A DNA stretch of 40,410 bases from Bacilli bacterium (GTDB taxonomy: Bacteria; Bacillota_I; Bacilli_A; ML615J-28; CAG-698): NCBI GenBank assembly GCA_023228385.1, contig JALOBF010000003.1, positions 1 through 40,410 on the forward strand, written 5' to 3'. Of this stretch, positions 1 to 6,854 are shown one piece after another; the first letter of the stretch is position 1, and each line of letters begins with the position of its first letter. The translations under genes and the position numbers were made by a program. Under the pieces are notes generated by a model that was not told the origin of the DNA, did no database searches, and was given only the letters and a program-made list of their open reading frames with translations.

Positions 1-863
1 CGGCTCGCGGTTACACTGTAAGTGAGGCCCTTATTGGTGAGGCCATCCAAGGCTGTCGGCATCAATTTTATCTTTTTACAAAATCATCGGCTCGCACCTT
101 TGACGAAATGGAGAAAGATATTCAGACCAGTTTAAACAATTTAAAGACTGATTACATTGATCTTTATCAGTTTCACAATGTGAAAAACCGGGAAGAATAT
201 AATTTAATAATGAGTGAAAAAGGAGCTTATCAAGCTTTATTGGCGGCAAAGCAGAGCGGGAAAATCGGTCATATCGGCTTAACAACTCATAATTTAGATT
301 TACTAGAAGAAATAATTGATGATTATCGATTTGAAACTATTCAATTCCCTTATAATATTTTAGAAACACAAGCCGAAGCATTGTTTGAAAAGGCGGCAGA
401 AAAAGATATCGGTGTAGTTGTGATGAAGCCTTTAGCGGGCGGAGCCATTCCCAATCCGCGTTTGGCTTTAAAATTCATATTAAATAATCCCAATATTTCA
501 GTTGCGATTCCCGGAATGGAATCGGTAGAACAGGCCAAAATTAATTTGAGTGTTATCGGAGAACCTTTATCGCAATCAGAGATTAAAGAGACAGAGAAAA
601 TCAGAAGTTTTTTAAATAATGATTTTTGCCGACGCTGCGGATATTGCCTGCCGTGTACAGTTGGCATTGATATCCCCACGTGTTTTACTTTTGAAGGTTA
701 CTATACGCGATACGCTTTGGAAGAGTGGGCTTATACCCGATACCTTTCTCTTACCAAACACGCTTCAGATTGTATTGAATGCCGCGTTTGCGAAAGTCGC
801 TGCCCTTATGATTTAAAGATTGCTGATAAAATGAAAAATGTAAAAAGGGCTTTTAAACTTTAG
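1..863 (+). CDS. Aldo/keto reductase with C-terminal 4Fe-4S domain (5' truncated)
   Basis: The frame is open from base 3 at the window edge, so the N-terminus (including the usual catalytic Asp/Tyr region) is missing. The visible part has the aldo/keto reductase TIM-barrel pattern: an LYQFHNV strand, a KIGHIGLTTH segment, a VVVMKPLAGG segment and an SVAIPGMESVEQ cofactor-end segment. After the barrel there are two cysteine clusters, CRRCGYCLPC (about nt 627-656) and CIECRVCESRCP (about nt 771-806), typical of ferredoxin-like iron-sulfur binding. This matches the predicted oxidoreductases of the aldo/keto reductase family that carry a ferredoxin-like tail (COG1453 type). The substrate is unknown. 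It ends 28 nt before the next gene and may share its transcript. Confidence 0.88.
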   Translation, partial: ARGYTVSEALIGEAIQGCRHQFYLFTKSSARTFDEMEKDIQTSLNNLKTDYIDLYQFHNVKNREEYNLIMSEKGAYQALLAAKQSGKIGHIGLTTHNLDLLEEIIDDYRFETIQFPYNILETQAEALFEKAAEKDIGVVVMKPLAGGAIPNPRLALKFILNNPNISVAIPGMESVEQAKINLSVIGEPLSQSEIKETEKIRSFLNNDFCRRCGYCLPCTVGIDIPTCFTFEGYYTRYALEEWAYTRYLSLTKHASDCIECRVCESRCPYDLKIADKMKNVKRAFKL

Positions 864-891
864 ACTGATACAATTAGAAAAGAGGAAAAAC

Positions 892-1641
892 ATGAATAAA
901 TATAATCCGTTTATTGCCGGTAATATTGAAATTCGCTTAACAAGAAATCAAGAAGAATTAAAAGAAACAATGCATTTAAGATATCAAGAACTTTTACTTT
1001 CTTATAACGAAAATAACAAAAATAATGAAAAATTATTTCAGGATCAATATGATGAGCAAGCGGATCATTTAGTTGCTGTTGATCTTTCTTCAAATAAAAT
1101 AATTGGAACATATCGTTTGATTCGTAAAGCGCAATTAAAAGTAGGACAAACATTTTCTTCGGAAGATGAGTTTGACATTTCTAAAATTAAAGACGAAAAC
1201 ATTTTAGAAATCAGTCGTGCCGTTGTCAAGAAAGAATATCGGACGGGTGCAATTATTATTCTATTATGGAAGGGATTAATGAATTATGCATATAAGAACA
1301 AAATCAAATATATATTTGGAACCGCATCTTTTTACGGAACCAATCCATTGTCGTATAGCCACGCTTTATCATACATTTTCTATAATCATTTATCACCGGA
1401 ACAACTTAGAGCTAAAGCCAAAAATGAATGCAGTTATCCGATTAATATCTTGCCTTTAGATCAAGTAAATATAAATTTAGCAAAAAAGCAATTGCCGGCA
1501 TTGGTAAAAGGTTATATTAATATTGGGGCTACATTCGGTGAGGATGCTTATATTGATAGATATTTTAATAGCATTGATTTATTGGTGTTAGCGGAAACTG
1601 AAAAAATAAACAGTAAATATATTAATCGATTTGTAAAATAA
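892..1641 (+). CDS. GNAT-type N-acyltransferase, OlsB/N-acyl amino acid synthase family
   Basis: The 249-aa protein starts at an ATG preceded by AGAGGA. It has the layout of the acyl-ACP-dependent N-acyltransferases related to ornithine-lipid synthase OlsB (Acetyltransf_5 type). An N-terminal segment is rich in basic residues with LRYQELL. The ILEISRAVVKKEYR segment (about residues 103-116) corresponds to the family's E-(L/I)-S-R-x-x-V-x-x-x-Y-R motif. The C-terminal PALVKGYINIGA...IDRYFNSIDLLVL block corresponds to the family's conserved L-K-G-Y-x-x-x-G-A ... D-x-x-F-N-x-x-D motif. Family members transfer a fatty acyl group to an amino acid or related amine, making aminolipids. The acceptor here cannot be told. 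No OlsA-like second acyltransferase is nearby; the next gene encodes a membrane protein. Confidence 0.72.
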   Translation: MNKYNPFIAGNIEIRLTRNQEELKETMHLRYQELLLSYNENNKNNEKLFQDQYDEQADHLVAVDLSSNKIIGTYRLIRKAQLKVGQTFSSEDEFDISKIKDENILEISRAVVKKEYRTGAIIILLWKGLMNYAYKNKIKYIFGTASFYGTNPLSYSHALSYIFYNHLSPEQLRAKAKNECSYPINILPLDQVNINLAKKQLPALVKGYINIGATFGEDAYIDRYFNSIDLLVLAETEKINSKYINRFVK

Positions 1642-1660
1642 AAATTAGGGAGAAGCCTGT

Positions 1661-2428
1661 ATGCCCGTAAAGAAAAAAAATTTGATTCAAACAATTATTT
1701 TTGTTTTTTACTTGCTTTTAACGCTTCTTTTTTTTATAGGTTGGAACCAAATAATGTATTTAGACACGAGACCCAATATTATTATTTCTGTTTGTACCGC
1801 TATTTATTTTGCCGGCGGTGCTCTTGTAATCCCGATCGCTTGGTTTTCATTTGTACTTTACCAACAATTGAAAATGAAACCGGAAAAAGCGGAATCTGAT
1901 ATTTCGTTTGTTCAAGCGATAACGAATAAGTATCTTTTTTCATCAGCCTGTTTTTTAAATTTTTTAATATCAATGATTTTTATAAAATCTTTTGATAAAA
2001 CAACCGATTATATTTCTTCAACTTATCTTTTATTTTTTATTTTTTTAGCAATAATGTTTTTAATTGTTTTTATGGTTCATTTTACTGAAAACAAAAAGCA
2101 GAAGATAAAACCGCTTGTAATATTATTTACAATTATGTGCTGTTTTTCAGTATTATGGTATATGAATATTTTACTGTCGGTTAAGTTTAGAGAAAATATT
2201 TTTTTTGAAGAACGGTTTTTTTATTTTTTTACTTATCAGCAAATTTATTATTTAATTATTTTTTTGGGTATAGGTTATTTCTTTTCGTGTTTACTTTTAT
2301 ATTTTAATATTACCAATCGCCTAAAGTTTGTAACGCTTCTTTTAAACATTACGATGTTTGTCCTGACTTTTTATAATATTTTATATATAATTTCTTTCTT
2401 TAATTATATTAATATGAATTCCATATAA
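1661..2428 (+). CDS. Unknown polytopic membrane protein (about 7 TM helices)
   Basis: This 255-aa protein is almost entirely hydrophobic, with probable membrane helices near residues 9-30, 42-66, 88-109, 118-142, 151-173, 193-215 and 222-246. A basic N-terminus (PVKKKN) suggests the start is inside the cell. I recognise no family motif. The ATG lies 19 nt after the acyltransferase stop with an AGGGAGA Shine-Dalgarno sequence, so the two genes are probably co-transcribed. Its transcript ends at the hairpin just after the stop. The content of T-rich Phe/Ile/Leu codons is high, as expected of a membrane protein in an AT-rich genome. Function unknown. Confidence 0.6.
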   Translation: MPVKKKNLIQTIIFVFYLLLTLLFFIGWNQIMYLDTRPNIIISVCTAIYFAGGALVIPIAWFSFVLYQQLKMKPEKAESDISFVQAITNKYLFSSACFLNFLISMIFIKSFDKTTDYISSTYLLFFIFLAIMFLIVFMVHFTENKKQKIKPLVILFTIMCCFSVLWYMNILLSVKFRENIFFEERFFYFFTYQQIYYLIIFLGIGYFFSCLLLYFNITNRLKFVTLLLNITMFVLTFYNILYIISFFNYINMNSI

Positions 2429-2460
2429 AAAACATTGCCGAAATCCCGGCAATGTTTTTA
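2427..2460. terminator. Bidirectional rho-independent terminator between convergent genes
   Basis: A 9-bp stem (ACATTGCCG at 2432-2440 with CGGCAATGT at 2447-2455) closes a 6-nt loop. It is flanked by an A-run on the left (2427-2432) and a T-run on the right (2455-2459), so it can stop transcription from both directions. The minus-strand gene's stop codon (2458-2460) lies at the edge of the T-run. Confidence 0.88.
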
Positions 2461-3246
2461 TTTTACAATCTTCCCCTTTATTACTATTTCCGCAATTTCT
2501 TTCGGTTCCATTTGATCGATATATATTTTTAAAATTCGCGTTTTACTATCGAACGTATAGATGTCTAGGTTGGTTTTGTTGAAAATAATCGCATCCGGGG
2601 TTTTAGCAAGTTCAAAAGTTTGCGGTAATTGGTCAGTAATTTCAATGTCGAAAGCGGTAGTGTTACCGATATTTTTCAATAATAACTGATAAGAGATTTC
2701 CGTGTTGAGATACGTGAAATCAACGCATTTTTTTTCACACTCAATCTTGGCATAACGTTGTTTGATACTAAGTTTATTGGTTGGCAGCGGTGATATTTCT
2801 TTACTGCAGATACTTGAAGTACTCTGCAAGTCAACGGAAATATCATTGATTTCATCAACAACGGCCTGATAAGATAGGATACAAACCTCATAAGGCCGCA
2901 GTTCGTCTATTTCGAATAAAAGATGGTTTTCATTTACGGTTTGTTTTACTATCGACTTACTGTTTTCTAGAAATGAATAAGTAAAGCTGCCGTCGACTAA
3001 TTTTTGATAAGTTAATTCATCTTCTATTTTTACATTATTGGCCGGACAGTTACCGGTGTTGGTTAAAATTAAATTATAAGTGATAATATCGTTGGGACGA
3101 AAAAACTCACTGCTTGCCGTTTTTTTCCCTAATAGTTTAACTGTTCTAATTTCAGTATCAACCGCATTGGAATTGATAATGTTATTGATTCGAAGATTGC
3201 CTAAAGAATACGCATAAGAAACCGAAGCCTGACTTCTAACTATCAT
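2458..3246 (-). CDS. Two-repeat DUF11-domain protein
   Basis: I place the start at the ATG at 3246-3244, because GGAGG at 3260-3256 sits 9 nt upstream. The longer frame from 3267 would put this SD inside its own coding sequence. The 262-aa product has an N-terminal SVSYAYS...NSNAVDTEI segment and then two beta-rich DUF11 (conserved repeat) domains, about residues 36-130 and 160-262. Each has the family pattern of D-x-I-x-Y-x-L-x-L-x-N-x-G followed by A-x-x-(V/I)-x-I-x-D-x-L. No signal peptide, TM anchor or sorting motif is visible, which is unusual for a domain best known from surface proteins; comparable short DUF11 proteins occur in spore-forming Firmicutes. It follows feoB by 55 nt on the same strand and may be read through from it. 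Confidence 0.75.
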   Translation of the reverse strand: MIVRSQASVSYAYSLGNLRINNIINSNAVDTEIRTVKLLGKKTASSEFFRPNDIITYNLILTNTGNCPANNVKIEDELTYQKLVDGSFTYSFLENSKSIVKQTVNENHLLFEIDELRPYEVCILSYQAVVDEINDISVDLQSTSSICSKEISPLPTNKLSIKQRYAKIECEKKCVDFTYLNTEISYQLLLKNIGNTTAFDIEITDQLPQTFELAKTPDAIIFNKTNLDIYTFDSKTRILKIYIDQMEPKEIAEIVIKGKIVK

Positions 3247-3301
3247 TGTCCTAGTCCTCCGATACAATATATTGATTCGGTGGTTTTTTTATGCATTATT
3301 C

Positions 3302-5332
3302 TTAAATTAATATTTTAAAGGATAGATTCAATATTAAACAGGCAATTATAGCAACAACGGTCGGAATTAAAAAGGAGAGAAAAGTCCATTTTTTACTTCG
3401 TGTTTCCTTATAGATAGTAAGTAAAGTTGTCGAGCAAGGAAAATGCAATAAGCTAAAAAGTAATACTGCCCCGACCGTTAATATTGTCCAACCGTTGGTA
3501 TTTAGTATATTTGTAATATCGGCAATCGATTCGGTCGCCTGTAAATAATTGCCGGCGGTATACCCCATAATTATAAGCGGTAAGACGATTTCGTTAGCTG
3601 GTAAGGCTAAAATAAATGCTAGTAAAATTATGCCGTCCATTCCTAAAATTCTGCCTAAAGGATTAAGAATATCGCCCGCCCAGGTTAATAAACTATGCGA
3701 CTCGATATAAGTATTAGATAAAATCCAGATGATTCCGCCGACGGGTGCGGCTACAATTATCGCTCGCCCTAAAACAAATAAGGTACGGTTGATTAGCGAA
3801 GTATATATAATGTGAATGATATTAGGTTTCCGATACGGCGGTAATTCAAGCGTAAATGTGGAGGGGACACCTTTTAAGAGTGTTTTCGATAATATTTTTG
3901 CCACTAAAAAAGTCGTCAAAATTCCTATTATAATTATTATTACCGCTAAAAGGGCCGGAAAGGCAGCGTTAACAAAACCTGAGGAAAAACCGGACAAAAA
4001 GCAAGCTGCCAGCGTAAATATCAGAGGGAAGCGACCATTACAAGGAGCAAATGTATTTGTTATAATCGCTAATAATCTTTCCCGTGGCGAATCGATTATC
4101 CGAGAACCGAGGATGGCGGCGGCATTACACCCAAAGCCCATGCACATAGTAAGACACTGTTTACCGTGACAACCGGATTTTTGAAAAAAACGGTCAAGAT
4201 TAAAAGCGATACGCGGTAAGTATCCTAAATCTTCGAGAAAAGTAAATAAAGGGAAAAATATTGCCATCGGTGGCAGCATCACAGCAACAACCTGAGCAAG
4301 GGTTCGATAAATGCCGAAAACTAAAAACTCTTTAAGCGATGAGTTTAAATTAACCATTATTGCAAAATCCAACATTTTATTTTCAATCCAAGTAAATAAT
4401 TTCATTAAAACCGTCGACGGAAAATTCGCCAATTTAATTGTAATAAAAAAGATCACAAATAACAGTAAACACATAATGGGGATTCCCCATATTTTAGAAG
4501 TCAAAATCTTATCAATTTGCTTTGTCTTTTTAAGAATATTATCGGGGTAGAAGACATTTCTTGCGACAATATCTGTGGCGACTTTAAAATTGAAGGCGAG
4601 AATCGTTTCGCGGTTTTCGTCTTGCCCTTGATATCGGCTTCTGATTTTATTAATATTCTCCATATCTTGGCGGCTATAATGTTTTTCAATCATGTTAAAA
4701 AATTCATCATCGGCATCAAGGATGCGCATTGCAATTATTTCCTTTTGGTTAATTTCTCCCAATTCTTTTTCAATTTCTTTTTTTAGTTCGCTAATAATCG
4801 GGTAATATATATGTTTTATATTATATTTGAATTTATCGGCAACAACATCGCAGACGGCATTTTTTAATTGCTCTATGCCTTGATTTGTTTTAGCTGATGT
4901 AAAAACAACGGGAATTCCTAAGTCCTTCATTAATCCCGGCCGGTTTAATATAATATCATTTTTAATGGCTTCATCGATTAAATTTACAACAAGAATCACC
5001 TTATTATTATATTCCATTACTTGAAAGAGCAAATTAAGATTTTTTGTTAAGGAAGCGGGGTCACAGACAACAATAACGATATCGCTGTTTTCAAAAAAAA
5101 CATGGTTACGAGCAATAATTTCATCTTCGCTAAGTCCGAAAAGTGAATAGGCTCCCGGTACATCGTCCAGGAGAAATTGTATTCCTTTGTGCCGAAAACA
5201 ACCCCGAGTGACTTCGACGGTTTTGCCATGCCAATTCCCGGTATGTTGTTTTAGTTTTGTTAATTTGTTGAAAATTGAACTTTTGCCGGTGTTTGGATTA
5301 CCCGCCAGGCATATATTATAATGGCTTCTCAC
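3302..5332 (-). CDS. feoB: Ferrous iron transporter FeoB
   Basis: This 676-aa protein has an N-terminal G-protein domain: G1 GNPNTGKS (11-18), G3 DVPG (57-60) and a G4-like NLID (117-120). A membrane part of several helices follows, with the gate segments GFGCNAAAILGSR and the second-gate CNGRFPL. It imports Fe2+ across the cytoplasmic membrane. The start is GTG at 5332-5330, overlapping the feoA stop by 4 nt (GTGA), so the genes are translationally coupled. The gate reads SPRERL...CNGRFP, the variant seen in many clostridial FeoB proteins, not the enterobacterial CxARLP form. Some FeoB paralogues move Mn2+, so metal choice is an inference. Length is slightly shorter than E. coli FeoB (773 aa). 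Confidence 0.95.
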   Translation of the reverse strand: MRSHYNICLAGNPNTGKSSIFNKLTKLKQHTGNWHGKTVEVTRGCFRHKGIQFLLDDVPGAYSLFGLSEDEIIARNHVFFENSDIVIVVCDPASLTKNLNLLFQVMEYNNKVILVVNLIDEAIKNDIILNRPGLMKDLGIPVVFTSAKTNQGIEQLKNAVCDVVADKFKYNIKHIYYPIISELKKEIEKELGEINQKEIIAMRILDADDEFFNMIEKHYSRQDMENINKIRSRYQGQDENRETILAFNFKVATDIVARNVFYPDNILKKTKQIDKILTSKIWGIPIMCLLLFVIFFITIKLANFPSTVLMKLFTWIENKMLDFAIMVNLNSSLKEFLVFGIYRTLAQVVAVMLPPMAIFFPLFTFLEDLGYLPRIAFNLDRFFQKSGCHGKQCLTMCMGFGCNAAAILGSRIIDSPRERLLAIITNTFAPCNGRFPLIFTLAACFLSGFSSGFVNAAFPALLAVIIIIIGILTTFLVAKILSKTLLKGVPSTFTLELPPYRKPNIIHIIYTSLINRTLFVLGRAIIVAAPVGGIIWILSNTYIESHSLLTWAGDILNPLGRILGMDGIILLAFILALPANEIVLPLIIMGYTAGNYLQATESIADITNILNTNGWTILTVGAVLLFSLLHFPCSTTLLTIYKETRSKKWTFLSFLIPTVVAIIACLILNLSFKILI

Positions 5333-5553
5333 AAGATTTCGACCTCGATAAGTTCGGCATCTTCCCTTCTTAGGGCAATTAATGTGTTATAAACTTCATA
5401 CATTGATATTTTATTTCTTAATCCGTGTTTTATCATTTTTATGGGACTGTTTTTAATAAATCCAAGCGAAAGAAGACGTTCTTTTTGGCGACCTTTGATG
5501 CTGATTTTCTTGATTACCCCGATTTCATCAACCTGTAGTTGGCCCAGTTTCAT
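5329..5553 (-). CDS. feoA: Ferrous iron transport protein FeoA
   Basis: This is a small SH3-like FeoA protein with the family's pattern: a K-L-x-x-L start, an I-x-K-I-S-I-K-G-R-Q-K-E-R-L-L-S-L-G-F core and a hydrophobic C-terminal strand (TLIALRREDAELIEVE). It assists FeoB at the cytoplasmic face of the membrane. Two ATGs are available. The SD GAGGAG abuts the one at 5559 with no spacer but lies 6 nt before the one at 5553, so I chose 5553 (74 aa). It is the first gene of a feoA-feoB unit that may continue into the DUF11 gene. Confidence 0.92.
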   Translation of the reverse strand: MKLGQLQVDEIGVIKKISIKGRQKERLLSLGFIKNSPIKMIKHGLRNKISMYEVYNTLIALRREDAELIEVEIL

Positions 5554-5590
5554 AGTCATCTCCTCTTTATGTGAAAATTAATCATTGTAT

Positions 5591-5620
5591 ATTATGTATG
5601 ATATCAGAAAATAGTGATAA
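5591..5620 (-). promoter_or_regulatory. Candidate feoA promoter overlapping an ATCAT/ATGAT dyad
   Basis: Read on the minus strand, TTATCA (5620-5615), an 18-nt spacer and CATAAT (5596-5591) form a weak sigma-A-like promoter upstream of feoA. A dyad ATCAT (5581-5585) / ATGAT (5598-5602) covers the -10 region and could be an operator. It does not match the Fur or MntR consensus well. The rest of the divergent gap (5554-5718) shows no other clear element. Confidence 0.3.
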
Positions 5621-5718
5621 AAGCCGGTGTTTTTATCTATTGTGGTAATAAATTAATGCAAATGTCATTATCACATTCTTGGTAATTTCATAAACTATAA
5701 TGAAAGGTGGTGTAAAAA

Positions 5719-5874
5719 ATGCCGGGTAGAATTAATCCTTGTAAGCAATTTGACCCATGCTGCACACCAGCAGTCGGTGTTTGTGGATTCCCTGGATTTG
5801 CAGGCAATAGATATGCTTTTGTACTAGTGTTGTTTATATTGCTGGTAATCGTCGGTGCGGCGTTTTGGTTCTAA
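5719..5874 (+). CDS. YjcZ-like tiny single-TM protein (51 aa)
   Basis: A short frame, ATG at 5719 to TAA at 5872-5874, is preceded by AAAGGTGGT with about 8 nt spacing and followed by a terminator. The product begins MPGRINPCKQF, carries four cysteines (residues 8, 14, 15, 22) in a Gly/Pro-rich N-terminal half, and ends with the helix RYAFVLVLFILLVIVGAAFWF. This C-terminal helix closely matches the YjcZ / tiny-transmembrane family of Firmicutes (pattern FALIVVLFILLIIVG), whose Bacillus members are sporulation or spore-coat associated. The cysteine-rich front half is unusual. It is transcribed divergently from feoA. The family call rests on the helix alone; a role in sporulation is an inference. 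Confidence 0.72.
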   Translation: MPGRINPCKQFDPCCTPAVGVCGFPGFAGNRYAFVLVLFILLVIVGAAFWF

Positions 5875-5904
5875 ACAAAAGAGGATATAATCCTCTTTTG
5901 TTTT
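5875..5904 (+). terminator. Rho-independent terminator after the YjcZ-like gene
   Basis: An 11-bp perfect stem (5875-5885 with 5891-5901, ACAAAAGAGGA / TCCTCTTTTGT) closes a TATAA loop and runs into TTTT. It begins directly after the stop codon, making the 51-aa gene a monocistronic unit. Confidence 0.8.
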
Positions 5905-6077
5905 GGTGCTGTTATTGTCGACATTTTGGATTAAACTGACTACTTCGGGGTTACTTGCCAGAGTGTTAATGGCGTCATGAGATAATGTAATCAACTTTAG
6001 TAAGCTGTAAAAATAAAAAAAGGGGTTGTCATAACATCATGTTTTTGACACTACCAATTATACTGGGAGGTAAAAAA
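5905..6077 (+). other. Intergenic stretch with a dyad near the downstream gene
   Basis: No supported gene was found here. It contains an A-rich tract (6009-6021) and a dyad TGTCA (6027-6031) / TGACA (6046-6050) with further pairing AACAT/ATGTT inside. The dyad could be an operator or an RNA hairpin in the leader of the 74-aa gene. The TTGACA at 6045-6050 is only 8 nt from TATACT at 6059-6064, which is too close for a sigma-A promoter. Confidence 0.4.
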
Positions 6078-6302
6078 ATGAATTTTAATGATTTGTCGCG
6101 TATTATTAATCAAGCGCTTAACATTTATAGTAATATAAATCGGCCGTATTATAATCACCCGCCGGCGGGCTCTCCTGTAAATCAATCGAGCAGTTGGAAA
6201 AGCAATACCAGCAGCGAAACCCCCGTTTATCCGGCGCAAGGGCGGCCGAAACATTATTATTATCTAGATAAAATCAAAGCTTTTCTTTATAAAGAAATCT
6301 AA
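6078..6302 (+). CDS. Small protein of unknown function (74 aa)
   Basis: The start ATG at 6078 has a GGGAGG SD 7 nt upstream, which rules out the longer frame from 6039 because that would contain the SD. The product has an amphipathic N-terminus (NFNDLSRIINQALNIYSNI), a low-complexity Asn/Ser/Pro/Tyr-rich middle and a basic C-terminal helix (YYYLDKIKAFLYKEI). No cysteines, TM segment or signal peptide are visible. I recognise no family. It is followed after about 50 nt by the two-TM gene, which seems to have its own promoter. Confidence 0.5.
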   Translation: MNFNDLSRIINQALNIYSNINRPYYNHPPAGSPVNQSSSWKSNTSSETPVYPAQGRPKHYYYLDKIKAFLYKEI

Positions 6303-6340
6303 TCTGAACAGCAAATTCGCTTTTAATTATGATTGAAAAA

Positions 6341-6349
6341 TGTTATAAT
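6341..6349 (+). promoter_or_regulatory. Extended -10 promoter element (TGTTATAAT)
   Basis: TG-T-TATAAT is a perfect extended -10 box; no good -35 is present (TTTTAA at 6321-6326 is the best with 17-nt spacing). Transcription would start near 6356, which constrains the start codon of the next gene. Confidence 0.5.
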
Positions 6350-6353
6350 TATT

Positions 6354-6854
6354 ATGGCGATGTTAATGAGAAGATATTATCAGGCAAAATTAAAAGGTTA
6401 TGAACTAGCGATAAAACTGCTTGTTATAATGGTATTGGTAGAAAGTGCGTATTTTTTCATCGCATTAAAATTTGATTTTATTAATATTTTAAAATATATA
6501 GTGATTCCCTTTCTCCTTATTTTAGTAATTTTCGTTGTCGGTATTATTGATCACCGGCGAATTCGCAGTTTTTATTTTAAAGATAATTACATGACGATCG
6601 GAGTCAATAGAGAAGAATATACTTTTTGTGTTTTAAGTATCGAAAGCCTGGAATTACTTTCTGACATTGATAGCCTGTTCGGCTATAAAAAAGTTATTAT
6701 AAAACTTAAAGGCACATCAAAAAAACGTGTTATATTTCTCGACGATGAAAAAGCAAGGAAATTTATTTTTTGGATTCAAGCAAAACTGGAAAACTATAAA
6801 GAACCATTTATTGACGATTTGTATTTATTTTTTTCGGAAGGAGAAATTATATGA
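6354..6854 (+). CDS. Unknown two-TM protein with C-terminal PH-like soluble domain
   Basis: The frame can start at TTG 6333 or ATG 6354, 6360 or 6366. None has a good SD. A perfect extended -10 at 6341-6349 overlaps the TTG and predicts RNA starting near 6356, so a start at 6360 or 6366, possibly leaderless, is also likely; I give 6354 as a compromise. The protein (about 166 aa) has two membrane helices (roughly residues 17-37 and 42-60) followed by a soluble beta-rich domain ending in an alpha helix (DDEKARKFIFWIQAKLENY). This resembles bacterial PH-like or YcxB-like domains, but I cannot assign it firmly. It overlaps the lipoprotein gene by 4 nt (ATGA), so the two are coupled and probably work together at the membrane. 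Confidence 0.55.
   Translation: MAMLMRRYYQAKLKGYELAIKLLVIMVLVESAYFFIALKFDFINILKYIVIPFLLILVIFVVGIIDHRRIRSFYFKDNYMTIGVNREEYTFCVLSIESLELLSDIDSLFGYKKVIIKLKGTSKKRVIFLDDEKARKFIFWIQAKLENYKEPFIDDLYLFFSEGEII

Noticed and set aside
5689..5701. TATAAT, and an overlapping CATA-N3-TA resembling a late sporulation sigma factor -10, before the YjcZ-like gene
   Set aside because: A start about 7 nt downstream would cut into the Shine-Dalgarno sequence, and no convincing -35 is present.
5824..5994. Minus-strand open frame (57 codons from TTG) antisense to the YjcZ-like gene
   Set aside because: No SD, TTG start only, and it overlaps the better-supported 51-aa gene and its terminator.
6045..6064. TTGACA and TATACT pair before the 74-aa gene
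   Set aside because: Spacing is only 8 nt, far below the needed 16-18.
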